NCBI RefSeq assembly: GCF_001613205.1 | Contig: NZ_BDBX01000036.1 | Location: 29,961-93,960 of the forward strand | Source of the DNA: Nocardia sienata NBRC 100364 | GTDB lineage: Bacteria; Actinomycetota; Actinomycetes; Mycobacteriales; Mycobacteriaceae | DNA length: 64,000 bases | Reading direction: 5' to 3' | Part shown: piece by piece, positions 1 through 9,730 of the stretch | Position numbering within the stretch: the stretch's first letter is position 1 | Layout: the number at the start of each line of letters is the position of its first letter | Made by a program: the position numbers and the translations under genes | The notes under the pieces: generated by a model | The model's database searches: none | Seen by the model: only the letters and a program-made list of their open reading frames with translations | Told to the model about the DNA's origin: nothing

Positions 1-3000
1 GCGCCTGTTCGGCGGGCGAGGTGAGCACCCGGACCGCCACACCGTCGGCTTCCGGAACCAGCGCGGGGTATCCGGTGACGGTCTGGCCGCCCACTTCCCG
101 GCGCACGGTGTCATCCAGGGTGCCCAGGGATTCCGAGGTCCACACCGTCGCGGGAGCGCGTTCGGCGTTCGCCGTGGCGGCGGCCACCGAGGCGGAGACC
201 TGATCGGCCAGACGGGTCCGCAATTGCGCCAGACTCTTGCTCGTTTCCAGGACGCGGCCGTCGGTATCGGTGGCGGCGAAGGTCATGCGGAGATGCTCGG
301 GCAGCGCGGCCGGGTCCATATCGCCGGGAGCGATCGGCGTGCCCGCCAAGCGGGTCAGCTCCCGGGCCAGCCCGGTCCGCAGCGGCTCGGCCCGCGGGGT
401 GAGGACGCGCAGGGCCGCGGCCGCGAAATCCGGCGCGGGGACCACTGTGCGCCGCAACTGTTTCGGCAGTGTCTTGATCAGCGCCGCGGCCAGTTCCGCA
501 CGCATCCCCGGCACCAGCCAGTCGAACCCGACCGCTCGGACATGAGCCAGCTGTGCCACCGGAATGCGCACGGTCACACCGTCGTCGGCCTGCCCCGGCT
601 CGAATTGGTAGGTGAGCGGGAAGGACAGCTCGCCCTGGCGCCAGACGTCGGGAAAGTCCGTGGGGTCCAGCCGGTTCGCGTTCTCGTTCACCACCGTCTC
701 GGTCGTGAAATCCAATTGATGGGGGTCCTGCCGGCGGGCCGTCTTCCACCAGGTGTCGAAATGCCGGACCGAGACGATATCGGCGGGGACCCGGCGGTCG
801 TAGAACTCGAAGAGCACTTCGTCGTCGACGAGGATGTCCCGGCGCCGGGCTCGGTGCTCGAGATCGGCGATATCGTCGAGCAGCGCCCGGTTGCGATGGA
901 AGAACTCGTGCCGGGTCTGCCATTCGCCCTGCACCAGGGCATGTCGCAGGAACAGCTCCCGCGAGACCTCGGGGTCGATACGCCCGTAGTCGACCGGCCG
1001 GCCGGTCACCAGGGGGACGCCGTAGAGGGTGACGCGTTCGTAGGCTCGTGCAGCGCCGCGCTTGGACGACCAGTGCGGTTCGGAATAGATGCGTTTGACC
1101 AGATCCCCGGCGAGCTGTTCGGCCCACTCGGGCTCGACGCGGGCGGCGATCCGGCCCCACAGGCGTGAGGTCTCCACCAGTTCCGCGGCCATCACCCAGC
1201 GCGGCGGTTTCTTGGCCAGCGCCGAACCCGGGAAAATCATGAACTTGGCGTTGCGTGCGCCGAGGAACTCCCGGGATTCGGCTTCCCTGACCCCGATATG
1301 CGACAGCATGCCCGACAGCAGCGCCTGATGGACGGCGGTCGCGTCCCACGGGTCGGTATCCGGGGTCATCTCCTCGACCGGCCGGGGGGACGCGGTGGCG
1401 GTCCGTGCGCGCTCGACGGCTTCCCGTTCCGGCTTCGTACCGTTGCGTCCGCGCCTGCGCCGCGGACCGCTCGCGGAGCGTGCGGGGTGGGGATCGGTCG
1501 TCGCTGGCTCGGCGGTCTGCTCGTGCAGCGACCAGCCCATGCCCTTGGTGATGGTGCGCAGCTGGCCGTACAGGTCCTGCCACTCGCGGATCCGCAGGTA
1601 GTGCAGGAATTCCTCGCGGCACATCCGTCGGAAACGGCTGGCCGACAGCGCCCGCCGCTGACCGGTGAGGTAATCCCACAGTCGCAGGTACGCCAGGAAA
1701 TCGGAGTTCGGCACGACAAACCGGGCGTGTTTCGCGTCCGCGGCCTGCTGCTGGTCGACCGGCCGTTCGCGGACATCCTGGATCGACAGGGCGGCCACGA
1801 TCACGAGCATCTCGGCCAGACAGCCGTTGCGGTGGGCTTCGACGAGCATCCGGCCCATGCGCGGGTCCACCGGCAGTCGCGCCATCTCCCGGCCCGTCGG
1901 CGTGAGGGTGGGGCCTGATCCGGACCGTCGGCGCCTCCGATCGTCGCCTGTCTCGTCGTGGTCCGCGGAATCCGCTTCCCGGTCCCCGGTTTCCGCCGGC
2001 GCCGGGGGGTGGGCCGGGCGCTTGTCCGGTGCGCTGCGGGTGAGTGCGCCCAACTCCTCCAACAGCGCGACACCGTCGCGGACCGCGCGCTGGTCCGGCG
2101 CCTCCACGAACGGGAACCGTTCCATCTCACCCAGTCCGAGCGCGGTCATCTGCAGGATGACCGCGGCGAGGTTGGTACGCAGGATCTCCGGATCGGTGAA
2201 CGCCGGCCGAGACTCGAAATCGTCCTCGGAGTACAGGCGGATGCAGATACCGTCGGCGACCCGGCCGCACCGGCCGGACCGCTGCCGTGCCGAGGCCTGC
2301 GAAATCGGTTCGATCGGCAGTCGCTGCACCTTCGTGCGCATGGAATAGCGGGAGATCCGGGCGGTACCGGGGTCGACCACATAGCGGATACCCGGTACGG
2401 TGAGCGAGGTCTCGGCGACATTGGTGGCCAGCACCACCCGCCGACCGGTGTGCGGGGCGAACACCCGGTGCTGTTCGGCCGCGGACAGCCGGGCGTACAG
2501 CGGCAGGATCTCGGTCCGGGACAGCTTCAGATCCGCGAGCGCGTCGGCGGTATCGCGGATCTCCCGTTCACCGGAGAGGAACACCAGCACATCGCCGTCA
2601 CCTTCGGCGAAGAGTTCGGTGACCGCCGCGCAGATCGCATCGACCGGGTCTCGGTCGACCGGCCGGTGATCTTCTTCCTCGTCGGCTTCCTCCGGTACCG
2701 GCAGGACCAGCGGCCGATACCGGATCTCCACCGGGTACGAGCGGCCCGAGACCTCCACGATCGGTGCCGGGTTGCCCGCGGCGTCGGCGAAATGCCGGGC
2801 GAACAGTTCCGGGTCTATGGTGGCCGAGGTGATGACGATCTTCAGATCCGGGCGCCGGGGCAGCAGCTGCTTCAGGTAGCCGAGCAGGAAATCGATATTG
2901 AGACTGCGTTCGTGGGCCTCATCGATGATGATCGTGTCGTAGGCGCGCAGCAGCCGGTCCCGCTGGATCTCCGCGAGCAGGATTCCGTCGGTCATCAATT

Positions 3001-3484
3001 TGACCAGCGTGTGCTCGGCGGCATGGTCGGTGAACCGGACCGTATAGCCGACCGTGTCGCCCAGCTCGGTCCCCAGTTCCGTGGCGATTCGCTCGGCGAC
3101 CGTGCGCGCGGCGAGCCGGCGGGGCTGGGTGTGCCCGATCGCCCCGCGGATACCCCGGCCCAGCTCCAGGCAGATCTTCGGGATCTGGGTGGTCTTGCCG
3201 GAGCCGGTCTCCCCGGCCACCACCACGACCTGGTGGGCGGCGATGGCGGCCGCGATATCGTCGCGGCGACCGGTGACCGGCAGCTGCTCGGGATAGGTGA
3301 TCGTCGGTAGCGCTGCCCGCCGGGCGGCGATACGTTCCTCGGCCGCCGTGATCTCGGACTCGATCCGGGACAGGTCGCCACCGCGCACTCGATCCAGTTG
3401 CCGGTGCAGCCGGTGTTCGTCGCGGAGGGTGAGAGAGGCCAACCGGGTACGAAGCTCCCGGTGCGTGACTGCGGTCCTGGTCAT
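1..3484 (-). CDS. hrpA: ATP-dependent RNA helicase HrpA, 5' part (runs off the left edge)
   Basis: DEAH-box RNA helicase of the HrpA/Prp2-Prp22 type, expected to remodel structured RNA. The reading frame is open from an ATG at 3484 to the window edge, 1161 codons; the family is usually about 1300 residues, so the C-terminus is missing. The N-terminal leader is charged and helical (residues 1-60), then Walker A GETGSGKTT at 91-99 and the DEAH box at 188-191 (bases 2912-2923). The last codons in the window still read as coherent protein (VRVLTSPAEQA). A TAGGCT hexamer lies 10 nt upstream (3495-3500), so the mRNA leader should be only a few bases. The gene is divergent from the DUF5134 gene. Confidence 0.93.
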   Translation of the reverse strand, partial: MTRTAVTHRELRTRLASLTLRDEHRLHRQLDRVRGGDLSRIESEITAAEERIAARRAALPTITYPEQLPVTGRRDDIAAAIAAHQVVVVAGETGSGKTTQIPKICLELGRGIRGAIGHTQPRRLAARTVAERIATELGTELGDTVGYTVRFTDHAAEHTLVKLMTDGILLAEIQRDRLLRAYDTIIIDEAHERSLNIDFLLGYLKQLLPRRPDLKIVITSATIDPELFARHFADAAGNPAPIVEVSGRSYPVEIRYRPLVLPVPEEADEEEDHRPVDRDPVDAICAAVTELFAEGDGDVLVFLSGEREIRDTADALADLKLSRTEILPLYARLSAAEQHRVFAPHTGRRVVLATNVAETSLTVPGIRYVVDPGTARISRYSMRTKVQRLPIEPISQASARQRSGRCGRVADGICIRLYSEDDFESRPAFTDPEILRTNLAAVILQMTALGLGEMERFPFVEAPDQRAVRDGVALLEELGALTRSAPDKRPAHPPAPAETGDREADSADHDETGDDRRRRRSGSGPTLTPTGREMARLPVDPRMGRMLVEAHRNGCLAEMLVIVAALSIQDVRERPVDQQQAADAKHARFVVPNSDFLAYLRLWDYLTGQRRALSASRFRRMCREEFLHYLRIREWQDLYGQLRTITKGMGWSLHEQTAEPATTDPHPARSASGPRRRRGRNGTKPEREAVERARTATASPRPVEEMTPDTDPWDATAVHQALLSGMLSHIGVREAESREFLGARNAKFMIFPGSALAKKPPRWVMAAELVETSRLWGRIAARVEPEWAEQLAGDLVKRIYSEPHWSSKRGAARAYERVTLYGVPLVTGRPVDYGRIDPEVSRELFLRHALVQGEWQTRHEFFHRNRALLDDIADLEHRARRRDILVDDEVLFEFYDRRVPADIVSVRHFDTWWKTARRQDPHQLDFTTETVVNENANRLDPTDFPDVWRQGELSFPLTYQFEPGQADDGVTVRIPVAQLAHVRAVGFDWLVPGMRAELAAALIKTLPKQLRRTVVPAPDFAAAALRVLTPRAEPLRTGLARELTRLAGTPIAPGDMDPAALPEHLRMTFAATDTDGRVLETSKSLAQLRTRLADQVSASVAAATANAERAPATVWTSESLGTLDDTVRREVGGQTVTGYPALVPEADGVAVRVLTSPAEQA

Positions 3485-3650
3485 TGCATCGACCAGCCTA
3501 TCGAAACCCGGCCTCCGGTCCGGTCGCGGCCCGGTCCGGTACCGCCGGCCGGTGGTGGCTCGGGCGGTGCCCGGGGGATCGAAGATCTCCCTGCGGCCGA
3601 TCGGTCGTGCGAGTATGGACGGGGTGCGCTTTTGTGAAAGGCGGTGCGGC

Positions 3651-4286
3651 ATGGCCGGATTCGTACTCGATCAGGCCGGCGTGCGGGCTCTGGTGGCGCT
3701 GGCGTTCGCCGGGGCGGCGCTGGTGGTGCTGGCCCGGGTGATGTTCGCCGCGCCGGTACTCGCGACGGGGGAGACCGAGAGCGGTGCCGCGGGCTGCGGT
3801 GATCCGGCACACGGCGGTGATCACGAATCCGATGCCGCGCATCTGCTGATGTGCGCGGTCATGCTGGTGATGGTGCTGTTCCCCACCCGGGTGCACACCC
3901 ATGCCCTGCACGGCGTGCTGCTCGCGATGACGCTGGTGTTCACCCTCCTGCTGGGTGACCGGCTCGTGCGCTGGTATCGCGATGCGTATCCGCGGGCCGG
4001 GCAGCGCGCGGCGGCCATCGGCTACCACCTGGTCGGGGCCGCGGTGATGCTGTTCACGATGTCGGGACACGGCGGAGCCGGACACGGTGCGGATCCGGGG
4101 GCGGCCTCTGTATTCGCCGCCGTATTCCTGGCGGACGCCGTCGTGGTGCTGGTCTCGGTGCGCACCGGCCGGGCGCGCTGGTGGGTCGCGCATCCGGACG
4201 CGCCGGCCACGGGACGCGGGCTGCCCGTCGCGGTGCTGCCGCACCTCGTCATGGATCTCGGTATGGCCTACATGTTGCTGGCCTGA
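3651..4286 (+). CDS. DUF5134-like integral membrane protein
   Basis: A 211-residue membrane protein resembling the actinobacterial DUF5134 family, function unknown. Hydrophobic segments are seen near residues 10-30, 60-80, 85-105, 120-140, 150-170 and 195-211. Two His/Met-rich stretches, HLLMCAVMLVMV and the GHGGAGHGAD loop, resemble metal-binding patches, but that is inference only. The start is the ATG at 3651, preceded by AAAGGCGG at 3637-3644. A longer frame opens upstream but lacks such a site. It lies between divergent hrpA and the convergent helicase gene, so it is probably transcribed alone. Confidence 0.75.
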   Translation: MAGFVLDQAGVRALVALAFAGAALVVLARVMFAAPVLATGETESGAAGCGDPAHGGDHESDAAHLLMCAVMLVMVLFPTRVHTHALHGVLLAMTLVFTLLLGDRLVRWYRDAYPRAGQRAAAIGYHLVGAAVMLFTMSGHGGAGHGADPGAASVFAAVFLADAVVVLVSVRTGRARWWVAHPDAPATGRGLPVAVLPHLVMDLGMAYMLLA

Positions 4287-4398
4287 CCGCCGACAGCCCG
4301 GCCGCGCAGCACGGTCGAGATACGGACGTGTTCGGGAGCGAGCGCAGCGCGCACCAGTTCGGCCACCACCCCGGCGCTGTCCGCGGTATCCGGGACCA

Positions 4399-6897
4399 TC
4401 ACCCCGACACCACCGTGACCTCGTCGAACACCACATCACCGGCCGCATCGGATTCGGCCAGGTCGACAGTGGCGATCAGCGCCCAGCCGTGGTCGCCCGC
4501 CGGATCGTCGAGAGTCTGCCGTACCTGCCAGAAACCGGGCCGCGTCTCGACCCGGAACAATTGCGGACCGCGTGCGTCCGGCCCGGTACCGATACTGTCG
4601 TATTCGTCGAAATAGGGACCGAGATCGGCCGCCCAATCCGGGCCGGGCGACAGTTCGGCCAGCTCGTCCCAGCGCTGCCGGGCGGCCAGTTCGACCCGGC
4701 GGAACACGGCGTTGCGCACCATCACCCGGAATGCGCGCTCATTGGCGGTGACCGGGCGTACGCTCTCTGCGCCGAACGCGATCTGCTCGGTGTCGGTCTC
4801 CGCACCTGCCCCGGTCAGCTGCTCCCATTCGTCGAGCAGACTGGAATCCACCTGCCGCACCAGCTCGCCCAGCCATTCGGTGAGATCGTCGAGTTCTTCG
4901 CTGCGCGCCGACTCCGGAACGGTCCGGCGCAAAGCGCGGTAGGCGTCGGCAAGGTAGCGCAGCACCACCCCTTCGGAGCGGGCGAGTTCGTAGTAGGAGA
5001 TCAGTTCGGTGAAGGTCATTGCCCGCTCGACCATGTCGCGCACCACCGATTTCGGCGACGGCGCGAACTCCGACAACCACGGATGCCCGGCCCGGTAGGT
5101 CTCGTAGGCGCCCTCGATCAGTTCCGCGAGCGGCTTCGGCCAGGTGATCTCCTCGAGCAGTTCCATCCGCTCGTCGTAGTCGATGCCCTCGGCCTTCATC
5201 TCGGCCACGGCTTCCCCGCGCGCCTTGTGCTGCTGGGCCATCAGCAGTTGCCGGGGATCCTCGAGCGTGGCCTCGACCAGCGACACCATATCGAGCGCGT
5301 AGCTCGGCGACGCGCTGTCGAGCAGTTCGAATGTGGCGAGCGCGAACGGTGACAGCGGCTGGTCCAGCGCGAAATCCCGCTGCAGGTCCACGGTGAGCCG
5401 CGCGTAGCGGCCGTGCTCGTCGGGTTCGGGGAGCTGCTGCACCACGCCGGCATCACGCAGCGCGCGGTACAGCCGGACGGCGCGCAGGATATGGCGCCGC
5501 TGCGCCGGCCGCGGTTCGTGATTGTCCTCGAGCAGATGCCGCATGGCCTGGAAACAATTGCCCGGCCGGGCGATCACATTCAGCAGCATCGCGTTGGTGA
5601 CCGCGAACCGCGACACCATGGGTTCGGGCGCGGCCGCGACCAGACGGTCGAACGTCTCCTCGCTCCACGACACGAAACCCTCGGGCGGTTTACGGCGCTG
5701 CACTTTGCGCATCTTCTTCGGGTCGTTACCGGCTTTGGCCAGCAACCGGGTGTTCTCGACCTCATGGTCGGGGGCCTGCACCACCACGGTGCCCATGGTG
5801 TCGAAACCGGCCCGACCGGCCCGCCCGGCGATCTGGTGGAATTCCCGGGCCTTGAGCCGCCGGGTACGGACACCGTCGAATTTGGTGAGGCCGGTCAACA
5901 ACACGGTGCGGATCGGGACGTTGATACCGACTCCCAGGGTGTCGGTACCGCAGACGACCTTCAGCAATCCGTCCTGGGCCAGGCGCTCCACCAGTCTGCG
6001 ATATTTGGGCAGCATTCCGGCGTGATGCACGCCGATACCGTGCCGGATGAGGCGGGACAGCGTTTTTCCGAAGCCGGACGAGAAACGGAATTCGCCCAGA
6101 GCTTCCGCGATCGCGTCCTTTTCGGCCCGGCTGGCGAAGTTCGCGCTGGTCAGTGCCTGAGCCCGTTCCAGAGCCGCGGCCTGGGTGAAATGGACGACAT
6201 ACACCGGAGCCTGATGTGTGGTGACCAGCTCGGTCAGCGTTTCGGTGATCGGCGTACGCGCGTAGGAGAAATGCAGTGGTACCGGACGCTGGGTACCCGC
6301 GACCACCGCGGCAGCGCGGCCGGTGCGCCGCTCGAGGTCGGCGGCGAAGAAATCCACCTCGCCGAGAGTGGCCGACATCAGCAGGAACTGTGCGCCGGGC
6401 AGTTCGAGCAGTGGCACCTGCCATGCCCAGCCGCGGTCGGGATCGGCGTAGAAATGGAATTCGTCCATCACCACCTGCCCGATATCGGCGCCCGGACCCT
6501 CCCGTAATGCCAGGTTTGCGAGGATCTCGGCGGTGGCGCAGATGATGGGTGCGGTCGGGTTCACCGCCGCGTCTCCGGTCACCATGCCCACGCGTTCGGC
6601 GCCGAAAACCTCGCACAGCGCGAAGAATTTCTCGCTCACCAGTGCCTTGATCGGGGCGGTGTAGTAGCTGCGCAGCCCCCGGGTCAGCGCGAAGAGGTGG
6701 GCGCCCACGGCGACCAGCGATTTACCCGAACCGGTGGGGGTGGCGAGAATGACATGGGATCCGGCCGCCAGCTCCAGTAACGCCTCGTCCTGGGCCGGAT
6801 AGAGCGCGGTACCCTGCTCGGCGGCCCATATCGCGAACGACTCGTACAGTGCGTCGGCGTCGGTCCCCGGTATCTCGAGCAGCTCGGTCAGATCCAC
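4399..6897 (-). CDS. Ski2-like DEAD/DEAH helicase with DUF3516 C-terminus
   Basis: A superfamily II helicase of about 832 residues, probably acting on RNA. Visible motifs: Walker A ATPTGSGKS near residues 52-60, motif Ia APIKALVSEK, motif II DEFH (in place of DEAH/DEVH), motif III MSATLG, and motif VI QIAGRAGRAG. The C-terminal third is the family-specific region matching DUF3516 as I recall it. The frame extends to a GTG at 6906, but a TAGGGT hexamer overlaps that codon and sits 7 nt before the GTG at 6897, giving the leaderless spacing seen elsewhere in the window; I therefore chose 6897. It is followed by a short convergent gap to the DUF5134 gene. Confidence 0.88.
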   Translation of the reverse strand: MDLTELLEIPGTDADALYESFAIWAAEQGTALYPAQDEALLELAAGSHVILATPTGSGKSLVAVGAHLFALTRGLRSYYTAPIKALVSEKFFALCEVFGAERVGMVTGDAAVNPTAPIICATAEILANLALREGPGADIGQVVMDEFHFYADPDRGWAWQVPLLELPGAQFLLMSATLGEVDFFAADLERRTGRAAAVVAGTQRPVPLHFSYARTPITETLTELVTTHQAPVYVVHFTQAAALERAQALTSANFASRAEKDAIAEALGEFRFSSGFGKTLSRLIRHGIGVHHAGMLPKYRRLVERLAQDGLLKVVCGTDTLGVGINVPIRTVLLTGLTKFDGVRTRRLKAREFHQIAGRAGRAGFDTMGTVVVQAPDHEVENTRLLAKAGNDPKKMRKVQRRKPPEGFVSWSEETFDRLVAAAPEPMVSRFAVTNAMLLNVIARPGNCFQAMRHLLEDNHEPRPAQRRHILRAVRLYRALRDAGVVQQLPEPDEHGRYARLTVDLQRDFALDQPLSPFALATFELLDSASPSYALDMVSLVEATLEDPRQLLMAQQHKARGEAVAEMKAEGIDYDERMELLEEITWPKPLAELIEGAYETYRAGHPWLSEFAPSPKSVVRDMVERAMTFTELISYYELARSEGVVLRYLADAYRALRRTVPESARSEELDDLTEWLGELVRQVDSSLLDEWEQLTGAGAETDTEQIAFGAESVRPVTANERAFRVMVRNAVFRRVELAARQRWDELAELSPGPDWAADLGPYFDEYDSIGTGPDARGPQLFRVETRPGFWQVRQTLDDPAGDHGWALIATVDLAESDAAGDVVFDEVTVVSG

Positions 6898-6975
6898 TCC
6901 GGACACCCTACGGGCCCGCGCGTACCGTTCACCGGCACGGTGGGCCTGTGCCGGGTCTCGGCTTGTCGTGGCGGG

Positions 6976-7917
6976 TCAGCCGCGTTCGTCGTCGTCGCCG
7001 GAGTAGCCGCCCTGCTCGGCGAGGAAACGCTCGAATTCGGCGCCCAGTTCGTCGCCGCTGGGCAGCTCGCCCTCACCGACCAGCAGGCTCGACTGCCGCT
7101 CCTGGGCGCTGACGAAGGTGTCGTACTGGCGTTCCAGCGCGTGCACCACCGTCTCCACTTCCGGGTTCCCGGCGATGTGCTCGTTGACCTGCTCACGCAC
7201 CCGGGCCGCCGCTTCACCCAGCGCGGCGAGCGGGAACGCCAGGCCTGCATTCTCACCGACGTGTTCGAGCAGGGTCTGCGCGGCTTCCGGGTAGGAGGTC
7301 TGCGCGAGATAGTGCGGGACGTGGACCGAGAAACCCAGCGATTCGTGACCGTGCTGGGCCATGCGGTACTCCAGCAGTGTGGCCGCGCTCGCCGGTACCT
7401 GCAGTTCACCCGGCCAGCGCTGGTTTTCCGGGATGAGATCGCGGTTGGACGAATGCGCGGTGAGTCCCAGCGGCCGGGTGTGTGGAACCGCCATCGGGAT
7501 AGCGCTCAGACCGATACTGCGGCGCACGCCGAGTTGCTCGGCGAGCAACCGCACCGCGGTGGTGAACTTTTCCCAGCGCAGGTCCGGTTCCATGCCGGCG
7601 AGCAGCAGGAACGGCGTGCCCTCGGTATCGCGCAGAGCCCACAGGTTCAGCTCGGGTTCGGCGTACTCGGAGAAATGATCGGTTTTGAAGGTCATCAGGG
7701 GGCGTCGCGAGCGATAGTCCAGCAACTCGTCCACATCGAACGAGGCGACGAGTTCGCTCTCCAGGCTCTCCCGCAGATGAGTCGTGGCCAGCCGGACCGC
7801 ATGGCCCGCGTCGGAGTACCCCTCCAAGCCGTGCACCAGGACCGGCCCCGAGCCGTCGTCGGCCGAAAGCTGCGGAGCGGGGAACTCCAGTTCGTACATT
7901 CGCGACTCGTAGTCCAT
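6976..7917 (-). CDS. PAC2 family protein
   Basis: A 313-residue protein of the PAC2 (proteasome assembly chaperone-like) superfamily, comparable to mycobacterial Rv2125 and Rv2714. The early motif GLEGYSDAGHAV and the GMEPDLRW and SIGLSAIPMAVPHTRP stretches fit this family. The C-terminal 80 residues are Glu/Gln-rich and probably helical. The biochemical role in actinobacteria is not established. The start is the ATG at 7917, with GGAAGGAG 6 nt upstream; an in-frame extension of over 200 codons upstream has poor coding character. It lies 70 bp upstream of the DUF3516 helicase on the same strand and may be co-transcribed with it. Confidence 0.85.
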   Translation of the reverse strand: MDYESRMYELEFPAPQLSADDGSGPVLVHGLEGYSDAGHAVRLATTHLRESLESELVASFDVDELLDYRSRRPLMTFKTDHFSEYAEPELNLWALRDTEGTPFLLLAGMEPDLRWEKFTTAVRLLAEQLGVRRSIGLSAIPMAVPHTRPLGLTAHSSNRDLIPENQRWPGELQVPASAATLLEYRMAQHGHESLGFSVHVPHYLAQTSYPEAAQTLLEHVGENAGLAFPLAALGEAAARVREQVNEHIAGNPEVETVVHALERQYDTFVSAQERQSSLLVGEGELPSGDELGAEFERFLAEQGGYSGDDDERG

Positions 7918-8552
7918 CGCGTACTCCTTCCTGCGCGATCCGTGGCGGGCGGGTCGAGCAACACTGCTGGTATTCGCTGCCGCGCCGCGCGCCGCGAATC
8001 GCCCTTCATTGTCCCCCATGCAGATGCAGGGCCACACGCTGGCCGTACACCGGCGCTCTGTGCTGACAACAGCGGTCGCCGCCGGTGAATTCCCCGGTCC
8101 CGGCGCGGGACGGGCCGGGAAGTCGAGGTGGGCTTGTGGCCGGTCGACGCACCGGGGAGTCTGGCACACTCCGCTTGCGGATGTACCCCATTTCCCGGTC
8201 GGCAACCAGCACTCGGCGCGGGCACCGGCCGCCGACCGGAGTTGTCCCCAACCCCGAGTTCTCCACAGACTTCGTGAGAACCAGTGTTCTGCCAGTTCAC
8301 GCCCGTACTGCGCGAGATCCGATACCGCATGCTCGGGCCATGACATCCGCTGCGCCGTCCTCCCGTCCCGCTTCCGCCTCCGCCCGGTCGGTCCCGTGCC
8401 GTGCGGGCGGCCTCGGCCGCCCGGCTTCGGCACCATCCCGCTCCGGCCGGGCCCCGGGACGGTGTCCCACAGCGCGGGCACTGGCCGCGAGCGCAGGGTC
8501 ACGCCCGGCTCCGGGGGCGTCCGGTGAGTGCGCCCCCGGTCCGTACTTCGCT
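7918..8552. other. Long divergent intergenic region
   Basis: About 635 bp between the PAC2 gene (leftward) and the DUF4192 gene (rightward). It should hold promoters for both. The left end carries the PAC2 ribosome-binding site. Frames are open on both strands because of the GC content, but their third-position composition is poor. An in-frame ATG at 8340 could extend the DUF4192 protein by 71 residues. No convincing RNA gene, repeat or terminator was seen. Confidence 0.4.
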
Positions 8553-9713
8553 GTGCGCGAAACCTACGAATACGCCGCGGCGTCGCGGGCACGCTGCGCC
8601 GACCGGGCCGGTGACGCGTACGACCGCCCGCTCGGTACCGGCCCCGCCCGGCTCGACGACCCGGGAGATCTGCTCGCCGCGCTCCCCGCCATGCTCGGCT
8701 TCCGTCCGGAACGTTCGCTGGTGCTGGCCGTCCTGTGCGCGGCCTCCACGGCCGAGAGCGCGGTCATCGATCTCGTGGTGCGCTTCGACCTCCGCCATCC
8801 CGGCACCGGCGCCTGCTCCGATACCGAAACGGTGGCCACCGCGGCCGCGCGGGTCTGTGCGCGGCCGGGAGTGGCCGGAGTGCTCGTCGTCCTGGTGGAC
8901 GACGAGCTGACCGACGGTGAACGCGCTGTACCGCAACAGGTTCCGATATTCGGGGAACTGGAACGGCAGCTGGCGTCCCGTGCGGTACCGGTGCGCGGCG
9001 CCTGGGCCGCTCGGTCGATCGCGGCCGGGCAGCCGTGGTGGAGCGTGGTCGGCCCACCGCGCCGCGGGCGGATCGCCGATCCGGCGGCCTCGACGGTGAC
9101 CCTGGGCCGGGTTCTGGACGGCCGGCCGATCCGCCGCAGCCGCGACGAACTGACCGCGTTGGTCGCCCCGGACGATGCGCTGCGCGCGCAGGTGTCGAGC
9201 GAATTGGAGGACGCCAGGGATCGTGCCAAGGACAGATACGTCGCTGCCGCGCAGCGTGGCGATCCGGCCGGTTATCTGCGCGGCGAACTGCAGACCGTGC
9301 TCTGGCTCATCGCAAACGCCGAATCCGGCGCCGGTCTCGATGCCCGGGAACTGGCCCGGATCGCGGTGGCCCTCCGTGACCGGGAAATCCGCGATTCCGT
9401 CTTCGCCGTGGCCGATACCGCGCACGCTGAAGCGGCCGAAAGCCTGCTGGCCCTGCTGACCCGCGCGCTGGACGGTGCCGACCGGGCGGAAGCGGCGACC
9501 CTGCTGGGCTATTTCGCCTATGTGCGGGGCGACGGCCCCTTCGCCGGAATCGCCTTGGACGCGGCGCTGGATATCGAGCCGCACCATTCGATGGCCGCAC
9601 TGCTGCATACCGCTCTGGAGGCCGGTATGCGACCCGAACGCCTCCGCGATCTGGCGCAGTGCGGCCGGGATACCGCCACCGCTCTCGGCGTCGACCCGGC
9701 CGCGGTGTGGTGA
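8553..9713 (+). CDS. DUF4192 domain-containing protein
   Basis: A 386-residue protein of unknown function matching the actinobacterial DUF4192 family. The signature region RLDDPGDLLAALPAMLGFRP lies near the N-terminus, followed by an alpha/beta core and a helical C-terminal half rich in Ala, Leu and Arg with a repeat-like LLGYFAYVRGDGPFAGIAL segment. The start is uncertain: the GTG at 8553 begins the stretch with normal third-position GC bias, whereas the ATG at 8340 would add 71 Ser/Pro/Arg-rich residues with atypical codons. Neither has a good ribosome-binding site. It converges on galE with a 17-bp gap. Confidence 0.82.
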   Translation: MRETYEYAAASRARCADRAGDAYDRPLGTGPARLDDPGDLLAALPAMLGFRPERSLVLAVLCAASTAESAVIDLVVRFDLRHPGTGACSDTETVATAAARVCARPGVAGVLVVLVDDELTDGERAVPQQVPIFGELERQLASRAVPVRGAWAARSIAAGQPWWSVVGPPRRGRIADPAASTVTLGRVLDGRPIRRSRDELTALVAPDDALRAQVSSELEDARDRAKDRYVAAAQRGDPAGYLRGELQTVLWLIANAESGAGLDARELARIAVALRDREIRDSVFAVADTAHAEAAESLLALLTRALDGADRAEAATLLGYFAYVRGDGPFAGIALDAALDIEPHHSMAALLHTALEAGMRPERLRDLAQCGRDTATALGVDPAAVW

Positions 9714-9730
9714 GGCCGGCCGCGGCGGGG

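Noticed and set aside
111..1679. A long open frame on the minus strand, out of phase with hrpA
   Set aside because: It overlaps hrpA in a different phase, is Arg/Pro/Gly-rich without domains, and the HrpA frame has clear motifs. It is a GC-rich shadow. The same applies to many long frames opposite real genes, such as 9659-11500 on the plus strand over galE and ideR, and 42495-44480 on the minus strand over the APC gene.
8340..8552. An ATG at 8340 as the start of the DUF4192 protein
   Set aside because: It is in frame, but the extra 71 residues are Ser/Pro/Arg-rich with poor third-position bias and no ribosome-binding site. It was kept only as an alternative.
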